This document shows, one piece after another, positions 1-7,310 of a DNA stretch of 22,991 nt (its first letter is position 1; every line of letters begins with the position of its first letter). Origin of the DNA: an uncultured Sutterella sp. (GTDB lineage: Bacteria > Pseudomonadota > Gammaproteobacteria > Burkholderiales > Burkholderiaceae_F); contig CAJJRX010000031.1 in NCBI GenBank assembly GCA_905194315.1, positions 1 through 22,991 on the forward strand, in the 5' to 3' direction. The position numbers and the translations under genes were made by a program. The notes beneath the pieces are model-generated. The model worked only from the letters and a program-made list of their open reading frames with translations, was not told where the DNA came from and ran no database searches.

Positions 1-89
1 CAGAATAAGGGGTGATGGTAGAATTAGCCAGAATTATTTCTAACTAGCTTAACCCTCTGCCTATCCTGTTTTTTTCTCACGCCTCACCC
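1..89. other. Left-edge non-coding sequence
   Basis: These AT-rich bases precede the dehydrogenase gene. They presumably hold its promoter, but I see no convincing -35/-10 pair; TATCCT at 62-67 is the nearest -10-like hexamer and has no good partner. The run of seven T at 69-75 is not preceded by a clear hairpin. The end of an upstream gene could lie here but cannot be identified. Confidence 0.3.
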
Positions 90-860
90 ATGAAGACTCC
101 TGTTGCTGTTATTACCGGTGCCTCGAGCGGCATCGGCATGGAATTTGCCCGGCGCCTCTCAGAGAAAGGCTACGAATGTCTTCTTGTCGCGCGCAGCGAG
201 GATAAACTCAACGCGCTGCGCGACAGCCTGCCTGCAGCCTCTCACGTGCTCGCGCTTGACCTCGGTTGCGCTGATTCGCCCGCCAGGGTGCTCGAGTGGC
301 TTGATGCGAACGCAAAAGAGCCTGTCATTCTGATCAACAATGCCGGCTTCGGTGCCTTCGGACCGATGATTGAAGCCGATGAGGCGCGCCTCCTGAACAT
401 GATTGACCTCAATGTCCGCTCGCACACGGCGCTTGCTGTTGCCTTCGCCAGGCGTATGCACGCCAGCGGAAGCGGACGCATTCTGAATGTTGCCAGTACG
501 GCCGCATTCCAGCCCTGCCCGTATATGGGTGTATACGGTGCAACCAAAGCCTATGTGCTCAGCTTCTCCGAAGCGCTCGCCGAAGAACTCAGGCGCACCG
601 CGGTGAGTGTCACGGCACTCTGCCCGGGACCCACCCGCACCGGGTTCGGTACCAGTGCCGGCCTGCTCGAAGACAGTCCGTTTGACCGCTACGCAGCCGA
701 TACCGCTCAGGTGGTCGAGGCCGGTCTCGAGGCGCTTTTCTCCGGCCGGACCGTTGCCGTCACAGGACGGCTTAACCTGCTCGGCAGTCTGCTCTCGCGA
801 TTTGTTCCTCGCGCCGTTGTGCGCCGCATCAGCGGCGACATGCTCCGCCGTATGCGCTGA
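90..860 (+). CDS. Short-chain dehydrogenase/reductase (SDR), DltE/YqjQ-like
   Basis: This 256-residue protein is a classical short-chain dehydrogenase, a Rossmann-fold NAD(P)(H)-dependent oxidoreductase acting in the cytoplasm. Visible motifs are the dinucleotide-binding TGASSGIG (residues 9-16), the NNAG structural motif (83-86), Asn108, the catalytic Ser136, Tyr149 and Lys153 (YGATK) and the PGPT segment (179-182). The arginine in VARS after the second strand suggests a preference for NADPH, which is inference. The C-terminus is basic with a short hydrophobic stretch, as in the DltE/YqjQ branch that acts on lipophilic substrates; the real substrate cannot be read from sequence. The start at 90 is chosen because the Rossmann motif begins nine residues later, but the upstream bases are pyrimidine-rich with no Shine-Dalgarno. 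A quinone reductase follows 122 bases downstream on the same strand. No partner gene defines a pathway. Confidence 0.88.
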   Translation: MKTPVAVITGASSGIGMEFARRLSEKGYECLLVARSEDKLNALRDSLPAASHVLALDLGCADSPARVLEWLDANAKEPVILINNAGFGAFGPMIEADEARLLNMIDLNVRSHTALAVAFARRMHASGSGRILNVASTAAFQPCPYMGVYGATKAYVLSFSEALAEELRRTAVSVTALCPGPTRTGFGTSAGLLEDSPFDRYAADTAQVVEAGLEALFSGRTVAVTGRLNLLGSLLSRFVPRAVVRRISGDMLRRMR

Positions 861-904
861 AGAGCCACTTCCGGCGCAGTGCCTTACACTTGGAAACAAT
901 CATT

Positions 905-935
905 TAGACATTTATCGAAATGAAGTCGCTAGAAT
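905..935 (+). promoter_or_regulatory. Candidate sigma-70 promoter of the MdaB-like gene
   Basis: TAGACA (905-910) and TAGAAT (930-935) each match the sigma-70 consensus at five of six positions, with a long 19-base spacer, about 48 bases before the ATG at 983. The -35 lies inside an interrupted dyad running from CATTT at 901 to AAATG at 922, a shape compatible with a LysR-type activator site. No such regulator gene is in the window, so the operator idea is speculative. Confidence 0.35.
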
Positions 936-982
936 ATGCCCCGCATCGTAAATTTCTGACAACAGACTGATTCGACAAAAAA

Positions 983-1567
983 ATGGCTAAAAAAGTACTC
1001 ATTATTGACGCCGGGATCAAGTTCATCTTTGCAGGCGGCACGCTTAACCACACCTATGCCAACCGCGCTGCGGAACTCTTTACCGGGGCCGGCTGGGAGG
1101 TGGATGTCACCCGTCTTGAAGACGAGAGCTGGAAGACGGAAGACGAGGTGAAGAAGCTCGCAGCTGCGGATCTCGTGTTTGTGCAGACGCCCGCCTGGTG
1201 GATGGGACCGCCCTGGCAGTTCAAGAAATGGATGGACGAGGTTTTCACGAACAGTGACTTTGGCGACGACGGCCGCACCCACACGGCCCCTGAGCTCAAC
1301 TACGGTCGCGGCGGAAACTACAGAGGCCACTTCCTGATTTCGCAGACCTGGAACGCGCCGCTTAACGCTTTTGTCGATCCGAAGGAGTTTTTTGAAGGCA
1401 AGGGCGTTGACGCCGTGCTCTATCCGGTGCGCAAAGCCTTCGAATTCATCGGTCTGACCGGACTTGAAACCTTTATGGCCAATGACGTGATCAAGAATCC
1501 GACGTTTGACAGCGACATGGAACGCTTTGAAGCGTATGTCCGCGGCGTCATTGAAACACTCGCCTGA
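983..1567 (+). CDS. mdaB: MdaB-like NAD(P)H:quinone oxidoreductase (flavodoxin fold)
   Basis: A 194-residue flavoprotein of the MdaB/WrbA/Kef-associated NAD(P)H oxidoreductase superfamily. The N-terminal strand (KKVLIIDAG) leads into the FMN/FAD phosphate-binding loop, and residues 68-87 carry the family hallmark QTPAWWMGPPWQFKKWMDEV. Length fits MdaB, which is about 190-200 residues. Family members reduce quinones by two electrons and protect against oxidative and quinone stress in the cytoplasm. The start is the ATG after a run of seven A; no real Shine-Dalgarno is present, so translation may rely on the A-rich leader. A strong terminator follows 23 bases after the stop. A possible promoter with a dyad precedes it, which would suit redox-responsive control, but that is inference. 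The symbol is by resemblance; another quinone or nitro-compound reductase of the same superfamily is the alternative. Confidence 0.82.
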   Translation: MAKKVLIIDAGIKFIFAGGTLNHTYANRAAELFTGAGWEVDVTRLEDESWKTEDEVKKLAAADLVFVQTPAWWMGPPWQFKKWMDEVFTNSDFGDDGRTHTAPELNYGRGGNYRGHFLISQTWNAPLNAFVDPKEFFEGKGVDAVLYPVRKAFEFIGLTGLETFMANDVIKNPTFDSDMERFEAYVRGVIETLA

Positions 1568-1590
1568 CCGAACACTCTCTCCAAGAGCTG

Positions 1591-1627
1591 CCCGCATGCC
1601 GGCATACCTGCCGGCTGCGGGTTTTTT
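1591..1627 (+). terminator. Rho-independent terminator of the MdaB-like gene
   Basis: The arms at 1591-1604 and 1609-1621 pair as a GC-rich hairpin with one bulged T and a four-base TACC loop, followed directly by six T (1622-1627). It lies 23 bases downstream of the stop at 1567. Confidence 0.85.
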
Positions 1628-1705
1628 GTTACGGTGCCCGCTGATGTTAGAATGTTCCCGAGACCGGCCTGCGCCGGCACAAATCCTGCACAACCGGGAG
1701 CAGCA

Positions 1706-2131
1706 ATGCTGATTGATCACTACAACTACTGGCTTGAACAGACCGCTCAGGGGGAATTCTGCGCGCATTTCCCCGACCTGCCGGCACTCACCGTGCGTGC
1801 CCCGTCCATTGAACGGCTGCTGCCCGGGCTGCACGATGCGCTCACCGGCTATCTTGAGGAGTTCATGAAAAACGGCAATCCGGCACCCGAGCCCGCCCCC
1901 CGCCGGCTCGGCGAGGAGACCCTTCGCCTCAAGCCCACCACAGTGGCCAAACTGCGCCTTGCCGCCATTGTCAGAGAGCAGAACATCAGTGCCGCCGAGC
2001 TTGCCCGCCGGCTTGACTGTCTACCCCAGGAGGCTGCCCGTATTCTCAAGCTCACTCACCCGACAAAAATCGACACCATGGCGGCAGCGCTCGCCGCGCT
2101 CGGTGTCGAACTCCGGGTGTGTGCCGATTAA
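1706..2131 (+). CDS. HicB-family antitoxin/regulator without a HicA partner
   Basis: A 141-residue protein with the two-part layout of HicB antitoxins: an N-terminal HicB-like fold (about residues 1-55, with the characteristic HFPDLPAL at 21-28 and an ERLLPGLHDALTGYLEE helix) and a C-terminal helix-turn-helix region (about 79-137, with ISAAELARRLD and a trailing TKIDTMAAALAALGVELRV segment). In the family, HicB neutralises the RNase HicA and represses its own operon. No HicA-like small ORF (a double-stranded RNA-binding-like fold with a key His) lies on either side: a terminator closes the gene upstream, and another terminator plus a convergent channel gene lie downstream. The start at 1706 follows GGGAG at a normal distance; an in-frame ATG at 1634 would overlap the previous terminator region. 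It is therefore an orphan antitoxin or has been recruited as a regulator; the target is unknown. Confidence 0.78.
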   Translation: MLIDHYNYWLEQTAQGEFCAHFPDLPALTVRAPSIERLLPGLHDALTGYLEEFMKNGNPAPEPAPRRLGEETLRLKPTTVAKLRLAAIVREQNISAAELARRLDCLPQEAARILKLTHPTKIDTMAAALAALGVELRVCAD

Positions 2132-2145
2132 GGTGGCAGAATAAG

Positions 2146-2184
2146 AAAAGCGCTGAGACCGGGAAACGGTCTTCAGCGCTTTTT
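2146..2184. terminator. Bidirectional terminator between the hicB-like gene and mscS
   Basis: The arms AAAAGCGCTGAGACCG (2146-2161) and 2167-2183 form a long hairpin with one bulged A and a GGAAA loop. T residues follow on the plus strand, and the A-run at the left edge gives T on the minus strand. It sits between two convergent genes, whose stops end at 2131 and 2213, and can serve both. Confidence 0.85.
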
Positions 2185-2212
2185 CTGCTTGTTATCAAGC
2201 CGGTCGCAGGCA

Positions 2213-3661
2213 TCAGCTGCCGGCTGTGCTGCTCGCCTCGGTCACCTTGACCGGAACCGCATCGACATCGACTTCCCGCAGATTGATTTCCAGACGGTTG
2301 TACGGAATCTCGATTCCCTCCTCCTTGAAGCGATTCAGGATGGCAACAGAGATGGCAGTGCGAAGACCGGCCGTTCCGTTCTTCGGATCCTTGATCCAGA
2401 AGCCCATGGCAAGATTGATGCCGGAGTTGCCGAAGGAGTCGATATAGGCCCAGCCCTTGCGGGTCGTATCCACACGGGGACGCTCACGCATCCCTTCCTC
2501 GAGCATGATCTCAAGCGCGCGTTCCACATTCGCACCGTAGGCCACCGACACGTTCACATAGGAGACGGCCGACTCAAAGCCGTAGGAGTGATTCATCACG
2601 GCGCTTGTGACGAAGTTTTCATTCGGCACAATGTTTTCCACGCCATCAAAGTTGCGCACGACCGTGTAGCGGGTGTTGATTTCCGTCACCTCGCCGCGGA
2701 AACCGCCCACAGTCACCAGGTCACCGATCTTGATGGATTTATCGAGCAGGATGATAAACCCGGAGATGTAGTTGGAGGCGATTTTCTGCAGCCCGAAGCC
2801 GAGCCCGACACCTAATGCGCCGCCAAACACACTCAGCACTGTCAGGTCGATGCCGACCGAACCCAGCGCGATCACGATTGCAAGAATCATGAAGAGCACG
2901 GTGACGATGCGCGAGAGCACCACCTTGATGTTCTTGGAGAGATTCTCCAGGCCGGCGATGAACTGGTGCACCATATTGGCAAGCCAGTTGGCCACCGCCA
3001 GCGTCAGAATGACAGAGAAGATCGCCACAAAGAGCTTCCAGAGCGTCATGCTTCCGTCACCCACCGGCAGATGCACCGCATTGAGCTGAGTCACCACATC
3101 CGTGAGAATGCCGAAGAACTGCAGCACCGCCAGCGTCCAGAACACCACCGCAACGTAACGGCGTACGCGGGGCGTGATCCAGTGGCTGCCGATCATACCG
3201 GCAAGGCACTCCATCACCAGCGAGAGCAGGGCAAAGGAGAAGAACAGACTGTAGGCCACGCGAACCGCAAAGAGCGAGGCGCTCTTCATGTCGAGCAGAT
3301 TCACCAGCAGATAGGCACCGAGGGCGAGCACGCAGCCCGACAGGAAGCTGAAGGAGACGTTCATGACGAACTTCACCAGCACACGGCGCAGATAGACCAG
3401 AAAACCTTTCTCCCCGGTATCGGGCAGCAGACGCACAACACTGGCGTTGATTCGACGGGAGACAAAGTACCCGATGGCGATACTCACCACAACCGTGATG
3501 AGCTGAAGCATAAGGCTTTCAAATGAGAGGTTATGCATAAACTGGCTCAGCACTTTCTCAATGCGGTCACCGATACCGGCAATCACATTGCCCGCTTCAT
3601 TGAGGGTGTTGCTGTCCAGCCCGATGCTTTGTTCAACAAAAGAGGCTTTAGGCGCAGTCAT
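2213..3661 (-). CDS. Mechanosensitive channel, MscS family
   Basis: A 482-residue inner-membrane protein of the MscS family, which opens under membrane tension to release solutes on hypo-osmotic shock. Hydrophobic segments lie at about residues 51-67, 97-123, 131-155, 170-190, 209-229 and 249-270, followed by the glycine/alanine-rich pore helix (about 273-301, GGALGVGLGFGLQKIASNY). The cytoplasmic beta domain follows (about 305-360, IGDLVTVGGFRGEVTEINTRYT and FDGVENIVPNENF), then the alpha/beta vestibule. It is longer than E. coli MscS (286 residues) because of extra N-terminal membrane helices, as in the YnaI/YbdG-type branch. The start is the first ATG; its upstream bases carry no clear Shine-Dalgarno, so the exact N-terminus is moderately sure. 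It is a single gene with a terminator on each side. Confidence 0.9.
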   Translation of the reverse strand: MTAPKASFVEQSIGLDSNTLNEAGNVIAGIGDRIEKVLSQFMHNLSFESLMLQLITVVVSIAIGYFVSRRINASVVRLLPDTGEKGFLVYLRRVLVKFVMNVSFSFLSGCVLALGAYLLVNLLDMKSASLFAVRVAYSLFFSFALLSLVMECLAGMIGSHWITPRVRRYVAVVFWTLAVLQFFGILTDVVTQLNAVHLPVGDGSMTLWKLFVAIFSVILTLAVANWLANMVHQFIAGLENLSKNIKVVLSRIVTVLFMILAIVIALGSVGIDLTVLSVFGGALGVGLGFGLQKIASNYISGFIILLDKSIKIGDLVTVGGFRGEVTEINTRYTVVRNFDGVENIVPNENFVTSAVMNHSYGFESAVSYVNVSVAYGANVERALEIMLEEGMRERPRVDTTRKGWAYIDSFGNSGINLAMGFWIKDPKNGTAGLRTAISVAILNRFKEEGIEIPYNRLEINLREVDVDAVPVKVTEASSTAGS

Positions 3662-3700
3662 TTCAGATAAGAGTTTTTAAAGTCACGTGTCAGAAAATAC

Positions 3701-3734
3701 CTGCCGGGCGGATGACCGGACAGGATACCGGCAG
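3701..3734 (-). other. Inverted repeat in the mscS leader
   Basis: CTGCCGG (3701-3707) and CCGGCAG (3728-3734) are perfect arms around a 20-base loop that contains further CCGG halves. The repeat lies 40-73 bases upstream of the mscS start and downstream of the hpt terminator. It has no T-run on the minus strand, so it is a leader hairpin or an operator rather than a terminator. Its function is unknown. Confidence 0.35.
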
Positions 3735-3779
3735 TGTTAAAAGAATCACTGAATAAAATACAGAATTCTAATAAAGACA

Positions 3780-3826
3780 AAATAAAGAAACCCCGGGTAA
3801 ATTGCAACAAGGCATTCACCCAGGGG
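3780..3826 (-). terminator. Rho-independent terminator of the phosphoribosyltransferase gene
   Basis: On the minus strand a hairpin (CCCCTGGGTGAATGC paired with GCAATTTACCCGGGG, with small bulges and a six-base loop) spans 3791-3826. It is followed by the T-rich TTTCTTTATTTT, and starts 22 bases past the stop at 3849. Confidence 0.8.
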
Positions 3827-3848
3827 CTCAAAAACGCAGACGCAGGAA

Positions 3849-4373
3849 TTACTTGCCTGCCTTTTCTCTTTCGTCAACGAGTTCGATGATCTTTTCTTTG
3901 CCCATGCCGTCATAGCATTCAAACGGCTGGTGAATCCAGGGATTATCGGGGAGGAATTCCACGTACCAGTCAGGCTTGAGAACCGAGTGGGATTTGTACC
4001 AGAGCACGGCCACGCGGATTTCCGTGATTTCCGGGTAGCGCTGCTTGAGAACCTGAACAACCTCTTTGATTGTCTTGCCCGAGTCGACCATATCGTCAAC
4101 GAGCAGCACACGGCCTTCCAGACGGGAGACGCCGGTCACGCATTCGGCGATATCCAGATCGCTCTGAACGGTCCCCTTGGCTTCGCGGTAAGAGCTCGTG
4201 GAGAGAATGGCCAGAGGCATGTCGTAGACTCGGCTGAAGAAGTCGCCCGGGCGCATGCCGCCGCGCGACAGACAGAGGATACTGTCAAACTCCCAGCCGC
4301 TCTTTGCAACGGTGGCAACCAGTTTTTCATTGAGGCGAATGTATTCGTCCCAGGAATAGAATTTATCAGCCAT
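3849..4373 (-). CDS. Purine phosphoribosyltransferase (hypoxanthine/xanthine type)
   Basis: A 174-residue type I phosphoribosyltransferase. The PRPP-binding signature VLLVDDMVDSGKT is at residues 89-101, preceded by the typical LSRGGMRPG loop near 36-43 and followed by VAVLWYKS. It should join a purine base, probably hypoxanthine or xanthine, to PRPP to make the nucleotide (purine salvage) in the cytoplasm; base specificity cannot be read reliably. It follows purA on the same strand, an arrangement seen in other betaproteobacteria, tying IMP supply to AMP synthesis. I place the start at the ATG at 4373, which gives the normal family N-terminus; an in-frame upstream ATG at 4424 would add 17 atypical residues. 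A terminator-like hairpin separates it from purA, so it may have its own promoter or depend on read-through. Confidence 0.85.
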   Translation of the reverse strand: MADKFYSWDEYIRLNEKLVATVAKSGWEFDSILCLSRGGMRPGDFFSRVYDMPLAILSTSSYREAKGTVQSDLDIAECVTGVSRLEGRVLLVDDMVDSGKTIKEVVQVLKQRYPEITEIRVAVLWYKSHSVLKPDWYVEFLPDNPWIHQPFECYDGMGKEKIIELVDEREKAGK

Positions 4374-4550
4374 GTCAAACTCGCTTTGTGCTAAATCCAC
4401 TTCGGAAGCGCCGGCCCGCTGCACCCGTTCTGATCAGTTTCGCAACGGGGCTTCCGCTTGATTACGTATGACCGCCGACCTCTTCAATCTGAGAAGTCCT
4501 TGGATTCCGGAAAAAGAGGCATTCTACATGAAATGTCTGAGTTCTTCAGC

Positions 4551-4586
4551 AAAAGTAATGGCAGAATGTTTGCACACTCTGCCATT
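4551..4586 (-). terminator. Terminator downstream of purA
   Basis: On the minus strand AATGGCAGAGTG pairs with CATTCTGCCATT across a six-base loop, with a G-U pair that is a mismatch when read on the plus strand; this points to minus-strand RNA. A short T-run (ACTTTTG) follows. The hairpin starts 30 bases past the purA stop. The tail is weak, so partial read-through into the phosphoribosyltransferase is plausible. Confidence 0.65.
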
Positions 4587-4615
4587 GATCTCACGAAACT
4601 GAAGGATGTCTGCTT

Positions 4616-5911
4616 TTAGGCAAACGGATCCGTATGCAGAATCGTCTGTTCACGGTCCGGACCGGTCGAAACCAGTGCAATCGGCGCACCGGCGACTTCC
4701 GCCAGACGCGTCAGGAACTGACGGGCCGTTTCAGGCAGCTCTTCCCACTTCGTCAGGCCGAAGGTGGATTCCTTCCAGCCGGGGAATTCCTCATAAACGG
4801 GTTCGCATTCGGCCACAGCATCAGCGCCCGAGGGCATGACGCTCAGCAGCTCGCCGTTGTACTTGTAGCCCACACCGAGCTTGACCGTTTCCAGACCGTC
4901 GAGCACGTCGAGCTTCATGATGGCCAGACCCGAGAGACCGTTGATCTGCACGGCGCGGCGCAGAGCGGCACCGTCGAACCAGCCGCAGCGGCGGGGACGA
5001 CCCGTCACAGCGCCGTATTCATTACCCTTCTTGCGCAGTTCTTCGCCCATTTCGCAGAGCAGTTCCGTCGGGAAGGGACCTTCACCGACACGGGTGCAGT
5101 AGGCCTTGGTGATGCCGAGCACATAGTTGAGCTTGTCCGGACCCACACCGGCGCCGGCACAGGCGGAACCGGCCACCGTGTTGGAGCTCGTCACAAACGG
5201 GTACGTACCGTGGTCAATGTCGAGCATGGAGCCCTGAGCGCCTTCAAAGAGGAAGCTATCCCCGCGGGCCATACGTTCATTGAGCACTTCAGAAACGTCA
5301 CAGACCATGGGACGCAGACGTTCCGCATAGGCGAGCGTTTCTTCGATCACCTTTTCCGGATCAAGCGGTTCGGCCTTGAGATAGTTCTTGAGCACGAAGT
5401 TGTGATACGTGAGCACATCACGGACGATTTCAGCAAAGCGTTCCGGATGGAAAAGGTCAGCCACGCGAACCGTGCGGCGGGCAACCTTGTCTTCATAGGC
5501 CGGGCCGATACCGCGGCCGGTCGTGCCGATCTTCTTGGCGCCGGCGGCAGCTTCGCGGGCCTTGTCCAATGCCACGTGGTAGGGCATGATCAGCGGACAG
5601 TTCTGGGAAACGAACAGGCGCTTTTCAACGTTGGGAACACCCACGGCGATAAGTTCGTCCACTTCGCGGAAGAAGGCTTCCGGCGAGAAGACCACACCGT
5701 TGCCGAGGTAGCACACCGACGTCGGGTGCATAATCCCCGACGGAATCAGGCGAAGAATGGTTTTCTTGCCATTGATCACAAGGGTATGACCTGCGTTGTG
5801 ACCGCCGTTGAAGCGAACCACGCCGGCCACCTTTTCGGTGAGCCAGTCAACAATCTTACCCTTACCTTCGTCACCCCACTGGGCACCGACAACAACCACG
5901 TTTTTGGCCAT
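4616..5911 (-). CDS. purA: Adenylosuccinate synthetase
   Basis: A 431-residue enzyme that condenses IMP with aspartate using GTP to give adenylosuccinate, the first committed step to AMP. The N-terminal P-loop QWGDEGKGK (residues 11-19) with its catalytic Asp, the FNGGHNAGHT segment near 34-43, the TTGRGIGPAYEDK IMP-binding stretch near 130-142 and the VTGRPRRCGWFD segment in the C-terminal half are all intact. The length matches the family (about 430). The start is an ATG 11 bases after the hisZ stop, with a good Shine-Dalgarno (AAGGGA) overlapping the end of the spacer, so hisZ and purA are co-transcribed. The hisZ-purA pair is conserved in betaproteobacteria. Confidence 0.97.
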   Translation of the reverse strand: MAKNVVVVGAQWGDEGKGKIVDWLTEKVAGVVRFNGGHNAGHTLVINGKKTILRLIPSGIMHPTSVCYLGNGVVFSPEAFFREVDELIAVGVPNVEKRLFVSQNCPLIMPYHVALDKAREAAAGAKKIGTTGRGIGPAYEDKVARRTVRVADLFHPERFAEIVRDVLTYHNFVLKNYLKAEPLDPEKVIEETLAYAERLRPMVCDVSEVLNERMARGDSFLFEGAQGSMLDIDHGTYPFVTSSNTVAGSACAGAGVGPDKLNYVLGITKAYCTRVGEGPFPTELLCEMGEELRKKGNEYGAVTGRPRRCGWFDGAALRRAVQINGLSGLAIMKLDVLDGLETVKLGVGYKYNGELLSVMPSGADAVAECEPVYEEFPGWKESTFGLTKWEELPETARQFLTRLAEVAGAPIALVSTGPDREQTILHTDPFA

Positions 5912-5922
5912 TTGGATTTCCC

Positions 5923-7086
5923 TTATTTACGAATTTCGGTGGCCTGGACCACCCATTGATTGTCTAGACGCACAAGTGCGTTTTCGATTTTGAAACTGGA
6001 TAACAGATCCGCTGCCACCTCCCCGGGAAGCAGCTGAACAACGATATGGCCGGCACTGCGCAGCTGCGCAATCGCAGCCTGCAGCGTCACGGAATCCTCG
6101 GCCGGCGCAACAATCGCCTCGGGCAGACCGTGGTAGCTCGTCGAGATGATTTCGCGCAGATACAGCGTAAAGCCTACAGCGGGACGGGCACGCCCGAAGG
6201 CCACCCCGATATCGTCATAACGGCCCCCACGCAGCACCGGCTGGGCGAGTCCTTCAACATACCCGGCAAAAGTCACCCCGGTGAGGTAACCGTAGCCGTG
6301 CACATCACAGAAGTCCACCGACACCAGCGGACAGCCGCAGTTCGCGGCAAGATAACGGACCTCTTCAATCGCCTCGGCCACCCCGGCTTTCGCGGGCAGA
6401 CGGGTTTTGAGTTCGTCGAGCACCTCCACCGGACCGAAGGTCTGCATCAGAACAACGAGCGCCTCAAAGATCTCTTTGCTCAGCCGCGAGGCCAGCGGTG
6501 CCATACGCACCTTGTCTTTGAGTTTGAGCGCTTCGAGAACGACAGCGGTTTCTTTTTCGGTGAGTTTTTCCCCGTCGAGCAGCGAGCGCACAAGCCCCAC
6601 ATGCCCGATATCGAGCTGCATGCCTTCAACGCCTGCGATACAGGCGGCCTTATGAGCAAGGCGGATAACCTCAAGATCGGTTCTTTCACCCCGGGAACCG
6701 AAAAGCTCAGCCCCCACCACATAGGGCTGGCGGCTCGCAAGCGGATGCGCCGGCGTCTGATGCACAACGAACCCCTTGTAGCAGAGTCGCGTGACACCGG
6801 GGCGCCCGAGAATATGCGCGTCAATACGCGCCACCTGCGGCGTCATGTCCGCACGCAGCCCGAGCAGGCCTGCATCGCCCTGATCTGTGAATTTGAAGGT
6901 ATTACGGGAGAGGTCGGAGGCACTCCCTGTGAGCAGTGAATCTACGTATTCAACCAGCGGCGGTTCGACAAGTTCGAAACCGTATGAGGTGAGCAGGTCG
7001 ATCGTGTTGCGCGAAATCCGCTCCAGGCTTCTGGCCTGGCGCGGCAGAATATCGGCAAAATGTTCCGGCAATAACCAACTGGCCAT
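5923..7086 (-). CDS. hisZ: ATP phosphoribosyltransferase regulatory subunit HisZ
   Basis: A 387-residue paralogue of histidyl-tRNA synthetase that lacks tRNA-charging activity. In the family it binds the short form of HisG and makes the first enzyme of histidine synthesis active and feedback-sensitive. The class II core is visible (LLGLRADMTPQVARIDAHIL near residues 74-93, and GGRYDDIGVAFGRARPAVGF near the C-terminal third). The synthetase motif LRPEGT is replaced by LRADMT, and the anticodon-binding domain of real HisRS is absent. A true hisS also lies in this window. The start at 7086 is chosen over an upstream in-frame start at 7173 because MASWLLPEHFADILP is the usual N-terminus and AAAGGTG lies at a suitable distance. 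The first enzyme, hisG, is not in the window. Confidence 0.93.
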   Translation of the reverse strand: MASWLLPEHFADILPRQARSLERISRNTIDLLTSYGFELVEPPLVEYVDSLLTGSASDLSRNTFKFTDQGDAGLLGLRADMTPQVARIDAHILGRPGVTRLCYKGFVVHQTPAHPLASRQPYVVGAELFGSRGERTDLEVIRLAHKAACIAGVEGMQLDIGHVGLVRSLLDGEKLTEKETAVVLEALKLKDKVRMAPLASRLSKEIFEALVVLMQTFGPVEVLDELKTRLPAKAGVAEAIEEVRYLAANCGCPLVSVDFCDVHGYGYLTGVTFAGYVEGLAQPVLRGGRYDDIGVAFGRARPAVGFTLYLREIISTSYHGLPEAIVAPAEDSVTLQAAIAQLRSAGHIVVQLLPGEVAADLLSSFKIENALVRLDNQWVVQATEIRK

Positions 7087-7111
7087 GCACGCGCACCTTT
7101 TTATGTGTGAG

Positions 7112-7137
7112 ATGTCTGCGCAAACACCCGCAGACAT
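7112..7137 (-). promoter_or_regulatory. Perfect inverted repeat in the hisZ-purA leader
   Basis: ATGTCTGCG (7112-7120) and CGCAGACAT (7129-7137) are perfect nine-base arms around an eight-base loop, 26-51 bases before the hisZ ATG. If the -10 candidate TAAAAT at 7143-7148 (minus strand) is real, the repeat begins at about the transcription start. It could therefore be a repressor operator or a 5' leader hairpin. There is no T-run, so it is not a terminator. Confidence 0.5.
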
Positions 7138-7142
7138 TGATG

Positions 7143-7173
7143 ATTTTAATGACCCAATCACAGAGTTTAGCAA
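7143..7173 (-). promoter_or_regulatory. Candidate promoter of hisZ-purA
   Basis: On the minus strand TTGCTA (7168-7173) and TAAAAT (7143-7148) match sigma-70 at four and five of six positions with a 19-base spacer. It is placed between the hflC terminator and the hisZ gene, where a promoter is required. Confidence 0.3.
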
Positions 7174-7236
7174 AGTATGCGGCAGAACACACGGCCGCAG
7201 GAGGTTTTTTGCCTGAGGAATATCCCGAATGCTAGG

Positions 7237-7273
7237 AAAACGGCAGCCTGCGGACGCTGTCCGCAGGCTGCCG
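7237..7273 (-). terminator. Rho-independent terminator of hflKC
   Basis: A perfect 15-base-pair GC-rich stem (7241-7255 with 7259-7273) around a three-base loop is followed by TTTTCC on the minus strand. It starts 38 bases past the hflC stop and ends the hflK-hflC unit before hisZ. Confidence 0.85.
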
Positions 7274-7310
7274 TCTCAGGATCCGCCTCTCAAAAGCGGT
7301 AAGTAAACAC

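Noticed and set aside
4634..5959. A 441-codon open frame on the plus strand opposite purA, and similar long frames opposite der (13006-14334), hisS (16588-17682), ispG (17686-19026) and rodZ (18939-20042).
   Set aside because: They mirror real genes in full and are explained by GC-biased third codon positions. Their products are histidine/arginine-rich without domains and they lack ribosome-binding sites.
7112..7137. Possible PurR/LacI-type operator because of a GCGCAAAC half near purA.
   Set aside because: Only one half resembles the PurR box and the repeat's symmetry centre does not match it; kept as an unassigned inverted repeat.
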